Assembly: GCA_903896545.1 (NCBI GenBank)
Contig: CAITYF010000159.1
Coordinates: forward strand, 1-64,000
DNA: 64,000 nt
Reading direction: 5' to 3'
DNA from: an uncultured Myxococcales bacterium
GTDB taxonomy: Bacteria; Myxococcota_A; UBA9042
Under the pieces are notes generated by a model, which did not search any database, had not been told where the DNA came from, and saw only the letters and a list, made by a program, of their open reading frames with translations. The position numbers and the translations under genes are program-made. Shown piece after piece: positions 37,929-46,988 of this stretch (the first letter of the stretch is position 1; the number at the start of each line of letters is the position of its first letter).

Positions 37929-39314
37929 ATGAAGCGTTTTGCGGTGATTTTGGCATGTTTTGCGCTGCCGGCGTGCTTGGAAACCAAGGCAGCGACCAAC
38001 GCGGCTGATGTGGCGACGACCGAGGACACCGCCGCGGTGGACATTGCGGGCGACGCTTCCACGACGACGGGTGACTCGCCGGTTGCCGTGACCGCGCCTG
38101 CAAGCTGGGCGAGCGACCCGAACAAGGCCGTGAAAGCGGTGCACATGACGTGGCAACACGATGCGTCGACGACCGTCACGGTGCAGTGGACGACCCCGGC
38201 GACGACGTTGGACGGCTACACGCCGAAGGTGTGGTTCGGCCCCGCTTCTGGCGCCGCTGACGATGGCAGCAAGATGCAGTTCGCCCCCGCGCTCACCGCG
38301 ACCGGTGCGGGTGAAATCTACTACCAGACGATCACCGACGTGACGCCCGATACGCCGAGCTACATCACGTGGACCGTCGAACTGACCGGTTTGAAGCCGG
38401 CGACCGACTACGTCTTCCGCGCTGGAACGTGGGCGGACTTCAAGGCAGGCGCGTTCGTCTCGCCGGACCTCTCAGACGTTCAGCATGTACGCACCGCGAT
38501 AGCCAAGGGCAAGCGCGACCCGTTCAACCTGATCCTCTGCGGTGACAGCCGCGGCGGCACGGAGAAGATCCGCACGAACGCGGACCGTTTGGCGAAGATC
38601 GACGCCGCGTTTTGGCTCTTCAACGGCGACTTCAACGAGACTGGCGTGCAGGAACAGTGGGACGACTGGTTCGACGCGATGAAGCCAATCCTGAGCAAGC
38701 GTCCGCTCATGCCGGTGCAGGGCAACCACGAGTTCTTCCCGCCGACGTTCTACGGCCAGTTTGCGCTGCCGGTTGAGGCGGGCGTGGGCGCGGACTACAA
38801 GGAGCACGCGTGGTCGTTTACCTACGCGAATGTGCACTTTATCGGCTTGGATTCGACGCAGGATTCCAACGTTCAGGATCAGGTCGCCTGGCTTGAATCC
38901 GACCTGAAAGCCGCGCGCGCCGACAAGGACATCGACTGGATCATCGCGACGATGCACCATCCCGCGTACTCGGCGTGCACCAACCATGGCTCGACTGATC
39001 GCGTGCAGAAGTATTGGGTGCCGCTGTTCGAGAAGTACGACGTGGATCTGATCTTTGCCGGCCATGACCACAACTACGAGCGTTCCTGGCCGTGGCGCGC
39101 CAACGCCAAGGTCGACAAGGGGCCGATTTACGTCGTCGCGGGCGCGTTCTACGCCGACGGTTATACGAACGGCAAAGACACCTGGACGGCGACTTCATCC
39201 CACGGCAACAAAGGCAACTACGTGGAAATGCAGGTCAACGGCAGCAAGATCACGTTCACGGCGTACAGCGGTGATGGCTCCGAGACGCTGGACACGTACA
39301 CGCTGCAAAAATGA
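37929..39314 (+). CDS. Purple acid phosphatase-like metallophosphoesterase lipoprotein with N-terminal FN3-like domain
   Basis: ILACFALPACLE lipobox; GDSRGG, NGDFNE, GNHEFF, GHDHNYERSWP metallophosphoesterase motifs. Confidence 0.9.
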   Translation: MKRFAVILACFALPACLETKAATNAADVATTEDTAAVDIAGDASTTTGDSPVAVTAPASWASDPNKAVKAVHMTWQHDASTTVTVQWTTPATTLDGYTPKVWFGPASGAADDGSKMQFAPALTATGAGEIYYQTITDVTPDTPSYITWTVELTGLKPATDYVFRAGTWADFKAGAFVSPDLSDVQHVRTAIAKGKRDPFNLILCGDSRGGTEKIRTNADRLAKIDAAFWLFNGDFNETGVQEQWDDWFDAMKPILSKRPLMPVQGNHEFFPPTFYGQFALPVEAGVGADYKEHAWSFTYANVHFIGLDSTQDSNVQDQVAWLESDLKAARADKDIDWIIATMHHPAYSACTNHGSTDRVQKYWVPLFEKYDVDLIFAGHDHNYERSWPWRANAKVDKGPIYVVAGAFYADGYTNGKDTWTATSSHGNKGNYVEMQVNGSKITFTAYSGDGSETLDTYTLQK

Positions 39315-39715
39315 CCCGCTGGACGGCAACGTTGCTTTTGGTGGCGTGTTCGCCCGCGGCTCGCGTCGCGCCTGAACAGGATGATGTTGCTGCGGAAGTG
39401 AGCGTAGCCAGTGATGCTGCGGCAGCCGATACTGCCAAGCCTGTCGACGCTGTGAAATCCGCCGACACGTCCATCCTGTGCGACCTCGACTGCGACGACG
39501 GCAAGCCGTGCACCCTGGACGTCTGCTACTTCAAGATCGGCTGCACCCACGTCCCGCGCTCCGGCACGTGCAACGACGGGAACCCGTGTACGACCGGCGA
39601 CTTCTGCGTCGACGACACGTGTTCTGGCGCGGCGATGAACTGTGACGATGGCAACGCCTGCACCGACGACGCGTGCGCGCTTCCCGGCGCCTGCACGTAC
39701 ACGAGCCACTGCTGA
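39311..39715 (+). CDS. Small Cys-rich lipoprotein with CDDGxPCTxDxC repeats
   Basis: LLLVACSPA lipobox; CDDGKPCTLDVC, CNDGNPCTTGDFC, CDDGNACTDDAC; ATGA overlap with upstream gene. Confidence 0.75.
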   Translation: MTRWTATLLLVACSPAARVAPEQDDVAAEVSVASDAAAADTAKPVDAVKSADTSILCDLDCDDGKPCTLDVCYFKIGCTHVPRSGTCNDGNPCTTGDFCVDDTCSGAAMNCDDGNACTDDACALPGACTYTSHC

Positions 39716-39891
39716 AACGTGATCAGCGGTTGTTTGTCGCGCGTGCGGCGGCACGGCAACGTTTTCGCGGCAGCACTGTCATCGTGCGACATCGCCGCGA
39801 CGGGATCGCAACGGGATCGCCAAGATCGCCACATCATGGATGTTTTCGCACTACGCTGGATCAGGCCAACCTTGCTGGCCCGGAGCAGCCG

Positions 39892-41070
39892 ATGCGGATT
39901 CTCTACGGTGTGGCGGGTGAAGGGCTGGGGCACGCGATGCGGACACAGGCTGTGGCGCAGCACCTGCTCGCGCAGGGGCATGACGTGCGCGTGCTGGCAG
40001 CGGGACGCGCGTCGGATGCGTTGAGCCCGCATTTGCCCTACGTCCGGCGGATCGAGGGGCTGGAGCTGGCAATTGCTGGCAACAAGGTCGACCGGACAGG
40101 GACGCTCGTACACAACCTGACGCGCGCGTTGGGCAATGTGCGGCACAATCTGGCGGCTTGGCAGGATCTGCTGCTGGAGCCGGCGGCGCTGCCCGTTGAG
40201 CAGCCGATGCAACTCGCGGTGAACGCGCCGGCGCCCACGACGCGGAGTTCGCTGCAGTTGGTGCCGGACGAGCCGATGGGTCCCGCGAATTTCGAGCCGA
40301 ATCTGGTGATTTCGGACTTTGAGACCTGGACTTGGTGCTGCGCGCGGATGCACGGGCTGCCGCTGCTGGCCATCGACAACTGCCAGTCCATCAATCGGCT
40401 GGAGCATCCCAAGGCGGTGCGCGCTGGCCAACGTGCGTCGTTTGAACTGGCCCGCGCGGTCGTCAAGGCCAAGACGCCGGGCGCGGATCACTACGTGATT
40501 CCGACGTTTTTCCGCACCTCGGTGGTCAAGAAACGCACGACGATGGTGCCGCCGATTCTGCGGGCCGCGGCGCTGCGGGCGATTGCGCGTGAAGGGGCTC
40601 ACGTGGTCGTGTACCAATCCGCAGAAGGCTGGAGCGACCTTCCCGACGTGCTCAAGCGCATTCCGCAAGTGGACTTTCACGTCTACGGTTTTCGCCGGGA
40701 CATCACAGCGGACGTGCGCGATGACAACCTGCTGTATCGGCCAATCAGCGAGCACGGCTTCCTGCAGGACCTCGCGAGTTGTCGTGCGGTGATCGCCAGC
40801 GCCGGGTTTACGTTGATGTCCGAAGCGCTGTGGCTGGGCAAGCCGATGTTGGCCGTGCCGCTCGCCGGGCAGTTTGAGCAGATGATGAACGCGCGTTGGC
40901 TGGAGCATCTGGGCTACGGGATGATGACGGAGTCGCTCGGCCGCAAGGCGATCCTGAAGTTGCTGGACAAAGGCGATGGCTGCCGCGAGAAGATGCGACG
41001 GCACCGGCAGTATGGCAACGCGGAGGCGTTTGAAGTGATTGACGACCAGATCGATCGGCTGGCGCGCTAG
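39892..41070 (+). CDS. Glycosyltransferase of the UDP-glycosyltransferase/MurG-like (MJ1255-type) group
   Basis: MRILYGVAGEGLGHAMRTQAVAQHLLAQGHDVRVLAAGRA ... ASAGFTLMSEALWLGKPMLAVPLAGQFEQMMNA. Confidence 0.8.
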   Translation: MRILYGVAGEGLGHAMRTQAVAQHLLAQGHDVRVLAAGRASDALSPHLPYVRRIEGLELAIAGNKVDRTGTLVHNLTRALGNVRHNLAAWQDLLLEPAALPVEQPMQLAVNAPAPTTRSSLQLVPDEPMGPANFEPNLVISDFETWTWCCARMHGLPLLAIDNCQSINRLEHPKAVRAGQRASFELARAVVKAKTPGADHYVIPTFFRTSVVKKRTTMVPPILRAAALRAIAREGAHVVVYQSAEGWSDLPDVLKRIPQVDFHVYGFRRDITADVRDDNLLYRPISEHGFLQDLASCRAVIASAGFTLMSEALWLGKPMLAVPLAGQFEQMMNARWLEHLGYGMMTESLGRKAILKLLDKGDGCREKMRRHRQYGNAEAFEVIDDQIDRLAR

Positions 41071-41181
41071 AACGCCGAGGCACTACCGGAGGCCGAGGCT
41101 GGCAAAAAGGCGCAAGCAGGGCAACGATGCGCTGCGCCGAGCATCTGCGGCCAGCCGACCCGGAGTGGGTGGATCGGTGTC

Positions 41182-41421
41182 CTAGACCGGCAGAACAATC
41201 CCCGCGCCCGCAAACAGCACCGCCACACCGCCGCGCACCGGGTAGACGAGCTCGCCATCGGCGCGCAGCAGTCCAGCGTCCAGAGGCGCGCGCACGAGCG
41301 TTCCCGTGCCATCGCGCAGCGCCAGGCGAGAAATATCCCCGTTCAACGCGACAATCAGCGGCGCCGGAGCGGGATGCAGAGGTTGATGCGTCAACGGACA
41401 GGCGAGGAGGTCGGAATTCAC
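41182..41421 (-). CDS. Trm112/UPF0434-like small protein (divergent)
   Basis: (M)NSDLLACPLTHQPLHPA...LLRADGELVYPVRGGVAVLFAGAGI; GTG start 5 bp after the SUMF1-gene stop; only the end of the track ORF. Confidence 0.6.
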   Translation of the reverse strand: MNSDLLACPLTHQPLHPAPAPLIVALNGDISRLALRDGTGTLVRAPLDAGLLRADGELVYPVRGGVAVLFAGAGIVLPV

Positions 41422-41426
41422 CGCGC

Positions 41427-42602
41427 TCACTTCACGTTTTGAGCGCAGCGGAAGCCGACGAACACCAACGGATCGTCCTGCGGGCCCTTGGCCAGCACGC
41501 GCGCGTCCGAACGGCCAAAGCAGTTCGCAACCAGATCCGAGTTCAAGCCGGACGCGGATGCGCTGATGTACGCGCCGCCGCGAATGATGCGCTTGGTCCC
41601 CAAGTTCTTGCCGGTGAACGACTTGTCCAGCACCGCATCCTTGGGATAGCGGGGGCAGATGGGCGTGAATTTTGGGGCCTGGGGAGCGTAGCAGTCTTCC
41701 CAAGTTGCGGTCGGATCGGTGGGCATGCTCATCGCGCCGCACAGGCAGGTGGAGCAGACCGAGCAGGCAGTGCCTGTCCCGGCGAGGCAGGTGACACAGT
41801 CGTCGCAGGTCCACTTCTTCGACAGATCTCCGGTCCAATCGCACGTCGCGCTGATCGGCTTGGCGCTGGGGCTCGACTTGGCTTCGTCCGCGTCGCTCGC
41901 CGTCCATTCCATGACGTTGCCGGCGAGGTCGTACACCGACGTGCCGCCGAACGAGACTTTGTCGTCCACAGACGTCGTCACCGCGCGCACGTCCGCGTTG
42001 TTGCCTTTGCACGCGCCGATCGCGACGTTCTTGTCGCAGCCCGACGGAATCTTGACGCTCGGACCCTTTTCATCGGGCAAGAACGGGTAAAGCCGCTTCT
42101 CGTCGCGTGTCTTGGCTGCGCCGCCCGCGACGAGCTCCCATTCAAACTCGGTCGGCAAGCGCTTGCCGCGGAATTCGCAGTACTCACGCGCCTGGTTTTG
42201 CGTCACGTACACGACTGGGTAGTTGGCGTACTTGCTGTTCGCCGTCCCGCTGAGCGTCATGTAGTAGTCTTGCACGTTGTTCGGACCGTTGTACGCGGCC
42301 GGCTCCGAGCAAACCTCCATTTCCACGCAGTACTGGTACTGCTCGACGGTCACTTCGTGGACGTCGATGGCGAACGGCTTGACCTTGACCATCACTTCAG
42401 GCGAACCCAAGTCCTTGAACTTGGCGTTGTTGATCGTGCAGGCCTTGTCGCCCATGCCAAACAGGTACGTGAGCTGGTTATCATCGCTCAACGTCGCCAT
42501 CGGCGTGTCGTCGGGCGGCGCCCGGCCGGTTGCACAGGCGGCAAGCGCCACGGAACCCAGCAAAGTCAGGATCTTCAGCATGTCGCGCGCGTTCATCTTC
42601 AT
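41427..42602 (-). CDS. FGE-sulfatase (SUMF1/EgtB-like) domain lipoprotein with Cys-rich insert
   Basis: GSVALAACATG lipobox; FAIDVHEVTVEQYQYCV, GKRLPTEFEWELVAGG, YDLAGNVMEWTASD, KRIIRGGAYIS, VGFRCAQ. Confidence 0.88.
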   Translation of the reverse strand: MKMNARDMLKILTLLGSVALAACATGRAPPDDTPMATLSDDNQLTYLFGMGDKACTINNAKFKDLGSPEVMVKVKPFAIDVHEVTVEQYQYCVEMEVCSEPAAYNGPNNVQDYYMTLSGTANSKYANYPVVYVTQNQAREYCEFRGKRLPTEFEWELVAGGAAKTRDEKRLYPFLPDEKGPSVKIPSGCDKNVAIGACKGNNADVRAVTTSVDDKVSFGGTSVYDLAGNVMEWTASDADEAKSSPSAKPISATCDWTGDLSKKWTCDDCVTCLAGTGTACSVCSTCLCGAMSMPTDPTATWEDCYAPQAPKFTPICPRYPKDAVLDKSFTGKNLGTKRIIRGGAYISASASGLNSDLVANCFGRSDARVLAKGPQDDPLVFVGFRCAQNVK

Positions 42603-43831
42603 GGCGTCGACTCCGGTGGCGGCAGCGGCTTCTCTTCGACGCCGTCGTCAAAGGAGGTGCCGGGCACCAAGTCTTCGGAGTTCATGCCGGATCGGGTCCA
42701 ATCCCAGATGATGAGGCCCAAGCCCAGACCGACGGCGGCGCCACCGGAGTAGTAGCCGTAGTTCTGCAGCTTTTCACGCTGTAGAAACAACGGTGAGCCG
42801 GCGTACTCCTTGTCCGCGAAGGTCTTGGCGACGTAGCCACCGCCAATCGCCAGACCACCGAGAATAATCAGCGGCCAACCCGTGAAGGACCGCCACGACG
42901 CCGGTGGACCGTGCGACGGCGTCAGGTTCAGCCGAACCGTCGTCAGCTTGTCCTCAGACAGCGTCACTTGCTGATCGGCCGTGTTGTAACCCACGCGCGT
43001 CAGCGTCACCTGGTGCGCGCCGGGTTGCATCGGCAACACGCCGTTATACGGCGTCACGGCCACGACTTTACCGTCGACCGCGACCTGCGCGCCTTTGACG
43101 TTGCTCCAAATCGCGATGCCCGACCGGGTCTGCTTGATCTTCATGGCGATCGCCAGATTCAGCTTGCCAGACTGTGGCACCTGCAGTTCCGCGCGGTGGT
43201 CGACGTGGTTGGTCAACTGCACCGTCATTTGGTACGTGCCGGGCTTCATGTGGGTCGTCACCGGCGTCGAACCGATCAGCGCCCCTTTCTCCGTGCCGCC
43301 TTCCGCCAGCAGCCCGTCCGTCGCGCCCAAGTACACCTGCGCGCCCGGAGGCACCGAGTTGATCGTCACTTCCGGCAGCGCCTCAAACGCGCGCTGCTTG
43401 AAGTCGCGCATGAGGTTCTTCACGTCCGCCGCATTCTGCGGATCCGCGCCAGCGTTCTGCGCCTTGTACGCGTCCAGGTACTTCTCCAGATACTTGATTG
43501 CGCCGTCGTACTCCGCCAGTTTCTCTTTGGCGCGCGCGATGTTGTACAGGTAAGCCGGCTTTGTCGTCAGCGCAAACGCCTTCTCAAAAAGCGGGATTGC
43601 GTCGGCGTAGCGTCCGGCGCGATAGGCGTCACGGCCTTCCTCCGCCACTTTTTCACCAGCGGCAATGGCGGCTTCATCGACGGCAGGCTTGGCGGCTTCT
43701 GCCGGTGTGGCTGCTTCGGTGGCTTGTGCGCGCGCGGTCGCAGCGCCCAGGAGCACCGCAAGGGTGGCACACAGCGGCGCGGCGCCTGAGAGCAGGCGAG
43801 CAAGCGTACGGTGAGGGTGGTGGATGTGCAT
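42599..43831 (-). CDS. TPR + PEGA-domain membrane protein
   Basis: GRDAYRAGRYADAIPLFEKAFALTTKPAYLYNIARAKEKL TPR; VTINSVPPGAQVYLG, VWSNVKGAQVAVDGK-type PEGA repeats; C-terminal TMs; ATGA overlap with downstream gene. Confidence 0.82.
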   Translation of the reverse strand: MHIHHPHRTLARLLSGAAPLCATLAVLLGAATARAQATEAATPAEAAKPAVDEAAIAAGEKVAEEGRDAYRAGRYADAIPLFEKAFALTTKPAYLYNIARAKEKLAEYDGAIKYLEKYLDAYKAQNAGADPQNAADVKNLMRDFKQRAFEALPEVTINSVPPGAQVYLGATDGLLAEGGTEKGALIGSTPVTTHMKPGTYQMTVQLTNHVDHRAELQVPQSGKLNLAIAMKIKQTRSGIAIWSNVKGAQVAVDGKVVAVTPYNGVLPMQPGAHQVTLTRVGYNTADQQVTLSEDKLTTVRLNLTPSHGPPASWRSFTGWPLIILGGLAIGGGYVAKTFADKEYAGSPLFLQREKLQNYGYYSGGAAVGLGLGLIIWDWTRSGMNSEDLVPGTSFDDGVEEKPLPPPESTP

Positions 43832-43939
43832 CGACAAGTGACGTTCCTGGACTTGCAAAGCGAACTTGAAGCGGAATCCCAAGCGACCGGCTGACTGCGC
43901 TCACGATACCACGGAGGCCAGCCTGCTGCAAACGCAGGG

Positions 43940-44422
43940 CTATCGGCCTACGGTTGTGGCGACGATGATGAGCTTGTCGCCGAGCTGAAGCACGTCCAAC
44001 GTCCGCCCGCCGGGAGCGACCGCGCGCACGGTCGCGTTCATTCCGGGCATCTCGACGCGATGGCGCACCCGCTGCGCTTTGTCGGGTGAAAGCCCTAGAA
44101 ACTGAATGACAAGCTCACCGTTCGGGAGGCGCAGCGTGCCACGCGTACCAGTCGTGAGGTTCTGTGACTCTGTCTTGATGAGCGTAAAACGCGCGTAATC
44201 ACGGTGTAAAGACCGCAGTTCCCGTTCCAGATCCGCCAACTTCGGGTCCACGGAAGGCGTGCCCTTCGTCGCCTCGATCACCCGCACTTGGAAGCTTGCG
44301 CGCTCGACCACCTGCGTGGGCACCTGCGGCGCTTGCGCGTGCGCCTCGGCGGTCACCGCCAAGAGGACGAGCGCTGGAACCATCGCGCGCTTTGCCAGCG
44401 TCTGCCACATCTTGCCGATCAT
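43940..44422 (-). CDS. Hypothetical secreted protein in the sigma/anti-sigma operon
   Basis: MVPALVLLAVTAEAHAQA signal peptide; ATGA overlap with the anti-sigma gene. Confidence 0.65.
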   Translation of the reverse strand: MIGKMWQTLAKRAMVPALVLLAVTAEAHAQAPQVPTQVVERASFQVRVIEATKGTPSVDPKLADLERELRSLHRDYARFTLIKTESQNLTTGTRGTLRLPNGELVIQFLGLSPDKAQRVRHRVEMPGMNATVRAVAPGGRTLDVLQLGDKLIIVATTVGR

Positions 44423-45054
44423 CCTTCGCCTCCCGCGCCTTGGGCTGCGTTGTTGTCCTGAAAATGCCAGATGATGGTCGAGCCGCCTTGCTCATGCGGG
44501 GGATCCACCATCACGCCGCCGGACTCGATGTCCATTTCTTCAATGATGACGGACGGATCGTCGCTGTTGGCCTGCGTGTTTGTGCCGGGCACCGCGGCCA
44601 TCTCCGCCTGTTTTTCGCCTTGCGGTTGCTCAACGACCGGACCTGCCTTGACCACCATGAACACGACTGCAGCCGCCGCCATACCCATCGCGAATCCGAC
44701 CTTGCCGAGTCCCAGACTCTGAATCCACGCCACGAGGCCGCGACCTTCGGGCGTTGCGGTGACCGGATGCAGCGCCTCGTCGTCGGGCAGCTTGCGCATA
44801 ATCTGACCCGGCAGCAGCGTCAGATCCGTCCGCGCCCACTTCGCTTGCCCCGGGGCGATTGCGTTCACCGCGATCTCGCGCAGCAGCTCACGCCCGACCT
44901 GGAGATCCTGCCAGATCGCCCGCGCCGCCGCTGATTCCGCCAGCAACGCCTGCGCGTCACCCAGTCGCGCCGCCGGGAGCTCGCCATCGGCGTGCAGCAT
45001 CAGCAACTCAAAGTCCTCGTCCCGCAGCGTCATTTTTTCCAAAGTCTCGCTCAT
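44419..45054 (-). CDS. Putative anti-sigma factor, single TM
   Basis: LRDEDFELLMLHADGELPAARLGDAQALLAES N-terminus typical of anti-sigma proteins; TM GKVGFAMGMAAAAVVFMVVKAG; immediately follows sigma gene. Confidence 0.75.
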   Translation of the reverse strand: MSETLEKMTLRDEDFELLMLHADGELPAARLGDAQALLAESAAARAIWQDLQVGRELLREIAVNAIAPGQAKWARTDLTLLPGQIMRKLPDDEALHPVTATPEGRGLVAWIQSLGLGKVGFAMGMAAAAVVFMVVKAGPVVEQPQGEKQAEMAAVPGTNTQANSDDPSVIIEEMDIESGGVMVDPPHEQGGSTIIWHFQDNNAAQGAGGEG

Positions 45055-45066
45055 CTTGGACCTCAC

Positions 45067-45666
45067 TCAGTCGCGGTAGTCCGCCAGTTCCGCCTGCAGT
45101 TTCTTGCGGGCGTAGAACAGTCGACTCATCACAGTCCCCTTGGGAATGCCCATTTCGTCGGCGATCTCCTGATACGAATACCCATGCACGTCGCAGAGCA
45201 GCACCGCTTGGCGCATGTTCTCCGGCAGCGTTTCCAGCGCCTTGTTCAAACGGTCAGACAGTTCGTGGCGCGCGTGCTCCTGCAGCGGTGACGCGCGACC
45301 GAACGTGCTGACGCTGGGCAGATCGCCCTCCGAGAGTTGGTCGGACGTCACGCGTTCGTCCAATTCCTCCGCGCGGCGCACTTTGCGACGGCGGATGCGA
45401 TCGATGCAGCCGTTTGCGGCAATGCGGAACAGCCAGGCGCGAAAATTCGTGTCGGCCTGATACAGCTCGCGCCGGGTCCATGCTTTCAGGAACGTGTCCT
45501 GAACGATGTCCATGGCTTCCGCCTCATCCCGCAGGTGCGTCATGCACACGTTGAAGATTGGCCGCGTGTAAAGCTCGACCAATTGCCTGAACGCGACGCG
45601 GTCACCTGCCATCGCCGCGCGAACGACCTGTTCAGGAACCACATGTTGCTCGCGTGGTTCTGTCAC
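45067..45666 (-). CDS. ECF RNA polymerase sigma factor (RpoE-like)
   Basis: Sigma region 2 DEAEAMDIVQDTFLKAWTRR...FRAWLFRIAANGCIDRIRRRK; region 4 LPENMRQAVLLCDVHGYSYQEIADEMGIPKGTVMSRLFYARKKL. Confidence 0.93.
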   Translation of the reverse strand: MTEPREQHVVPEQVVRAAMAGDRVAFRQLVELYTRPIFNVCMTHLRDEAEAMDIVQDTFLKAWTRRELYQADTNFRAWLFRIAANGCIDRIRRRKVRRAEELDERVTSDQLSEGDLPSVSTFGRASPLQEHARHELSDRLNKALETLPENMRQAVLLCDVHGYSYQEIADEMGIPKGTVMSRLFYARKKLQAELADYRD

Positions 45667-45724
45667 GTGTGCACCGGCTCCCAGCAGATCAACGCGCGAG
45701 GCGCGGGATGATTCATAAGAATGT

Positions 45725-46978
45725 TCATACCAACTCGGCTAGAAGCAAAGCGGGCTGTTCCAAGTAGGTTTTGACCGATTGCACGAACGCCGCGCCGACG
45801 TGGCCGTCGATCAAGCGGTGGTCAAAACTGCAGGACATGTACATGCGGTCGCGGATGACGATTTGGCCGTCGATTACCGCCGGGCGCTTCTCGCACTTGT
45901 GCAAGCCGAGGATCGCCGATTCCGGGTAGTTGATGATCGGCGTGGCGAACATGCCGCCCAATTTGCCGAGGCTGGTGATCGTGAACGTGGAGCCTGACAT
46001 CTCCTCACCCGGCAACGTGCTGGTCCGCGCGCCTTCACCGACGTGGCGGATCTCGTCGATCAGGTGGCGAATCGACTTCGTGTCCGCGTCGCGCACGACT
46101 GGAACCACGAGGCCGGCGTCGGTCGCTGCCGCAACGCCGATGTGGTAGCGCTTCTTGAGCACGATCTCCCCCGCAGCTTCATCGATCTGCGCGTTGAGGT
46201 AGGCGAATTCCGGCTTCTGCAGGGACAACACCACCGCTTTGACGACAAACGGCAGGAACGTCGACTTCAGGCCGTTCTGCGCCAGCGCGTTCTGGATCTC
46301 GATGATCGCCGTGAAGTCGACTTCATCGACGTAGGTGAAGTGCGCTGCGTGATCCTTGGATTCGCGCATCTTGGCGTAGATCTTGCGGCGCAAGCCTTTC
46401 AACTTGATGCGTTCTTCATCGGCACCACGCGCAATCGACGTGGCAGCAACCGCTTTGGCCGCCGCGGCAGCGGGCTTGGCGGCAGGCGCACCGGCGATGT
46501 GCTGGGCAAGCGCTTCGACGTCGGACTTGGTCACGCGCCCGTGTTCGCCCGATCCGGGCACGGCTTGCAGATCCACGCCGAGATCGCGCGCCAATTTGCG
46601 CGTCGCAGGCGCAGCACGTACGCGCTCACCGGGCTCGCGCGCCGGCACCGCAGCCACTGCGGCTGCCACGGCGACAGGCGCCGGGGCTGCGACAAGAGGC
46701 GCAACGGGCGCAGCCGTCGCCGACGCTGCTTTGGCGGCGCCACTTTCCTCAATCGTCACGACGATCGCGCCGACGGGCACCATGTCGCCTTCCGCAAAAT
46801 GCCGCTTCACGATCGTGCCTTTGCGCGGCGATGGAATCACCGCCGAGACCTTGTCGGTCAGCACTTCAAAAAGCGGCGTGTCTTCGGTCACGGCTTGACC
46901 GACGTCGACCAGCCACTTGGTCAACTCGCCTTCGACGACGCCTTCGCCGATGTCCGGCAACTTGAATTCGAACGCCAT
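45725..46978 (-). CDS. 2-oxoacid dehydrogenase E2 (dihydrolipoamide acyltransferase)
   Basis: FKLPDIGEGVVEGELTKWLV...FEVLTDKVSAVIPSP lipoyl domain; E3-binding RAAPATRKLARDLGVDL; catalytic SFDHRLIDG. Confidence 0.93.
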   Translation of the reverse strand: MAFEFKLPDIGEGVVEGELTKWLVDVGQAVTEDTPLFEVLTDKVSAVIPSPRKGTIVKRHFAEGDMVPVGAIVVTIEESGAAKAASATAAPVAPLVAAPAPVAVAAAVAAVPAREPGERVRAAPATRKLARDLGVDLQAVPGSGEHGRVTKSDVEALAQHIAGAPAAKPAAAAAKAVAATSIARGADEERIKLKGLRRKIYAKMRESKDHAAHFTYVDEVDFTAIIEIQNALAQNGLKSTFLPFVVKAVVLSLQKPEFAYLNAQIDEAAGEIVLKKRYHIGVAAATDAGLVVPVVRDADTKSIRHLIDEIRHVGEGARTSTLPGEEMSGSTFTITSLGKLGGMFATPIINYPESAILGLHKCEKRPAVIDGQIVIRDRMYMSCSFDHRLIDGHVGAAFVQSVKTYLEQPALLLAELV

Positions 46979-46988
46979 GGTCTCTCTC

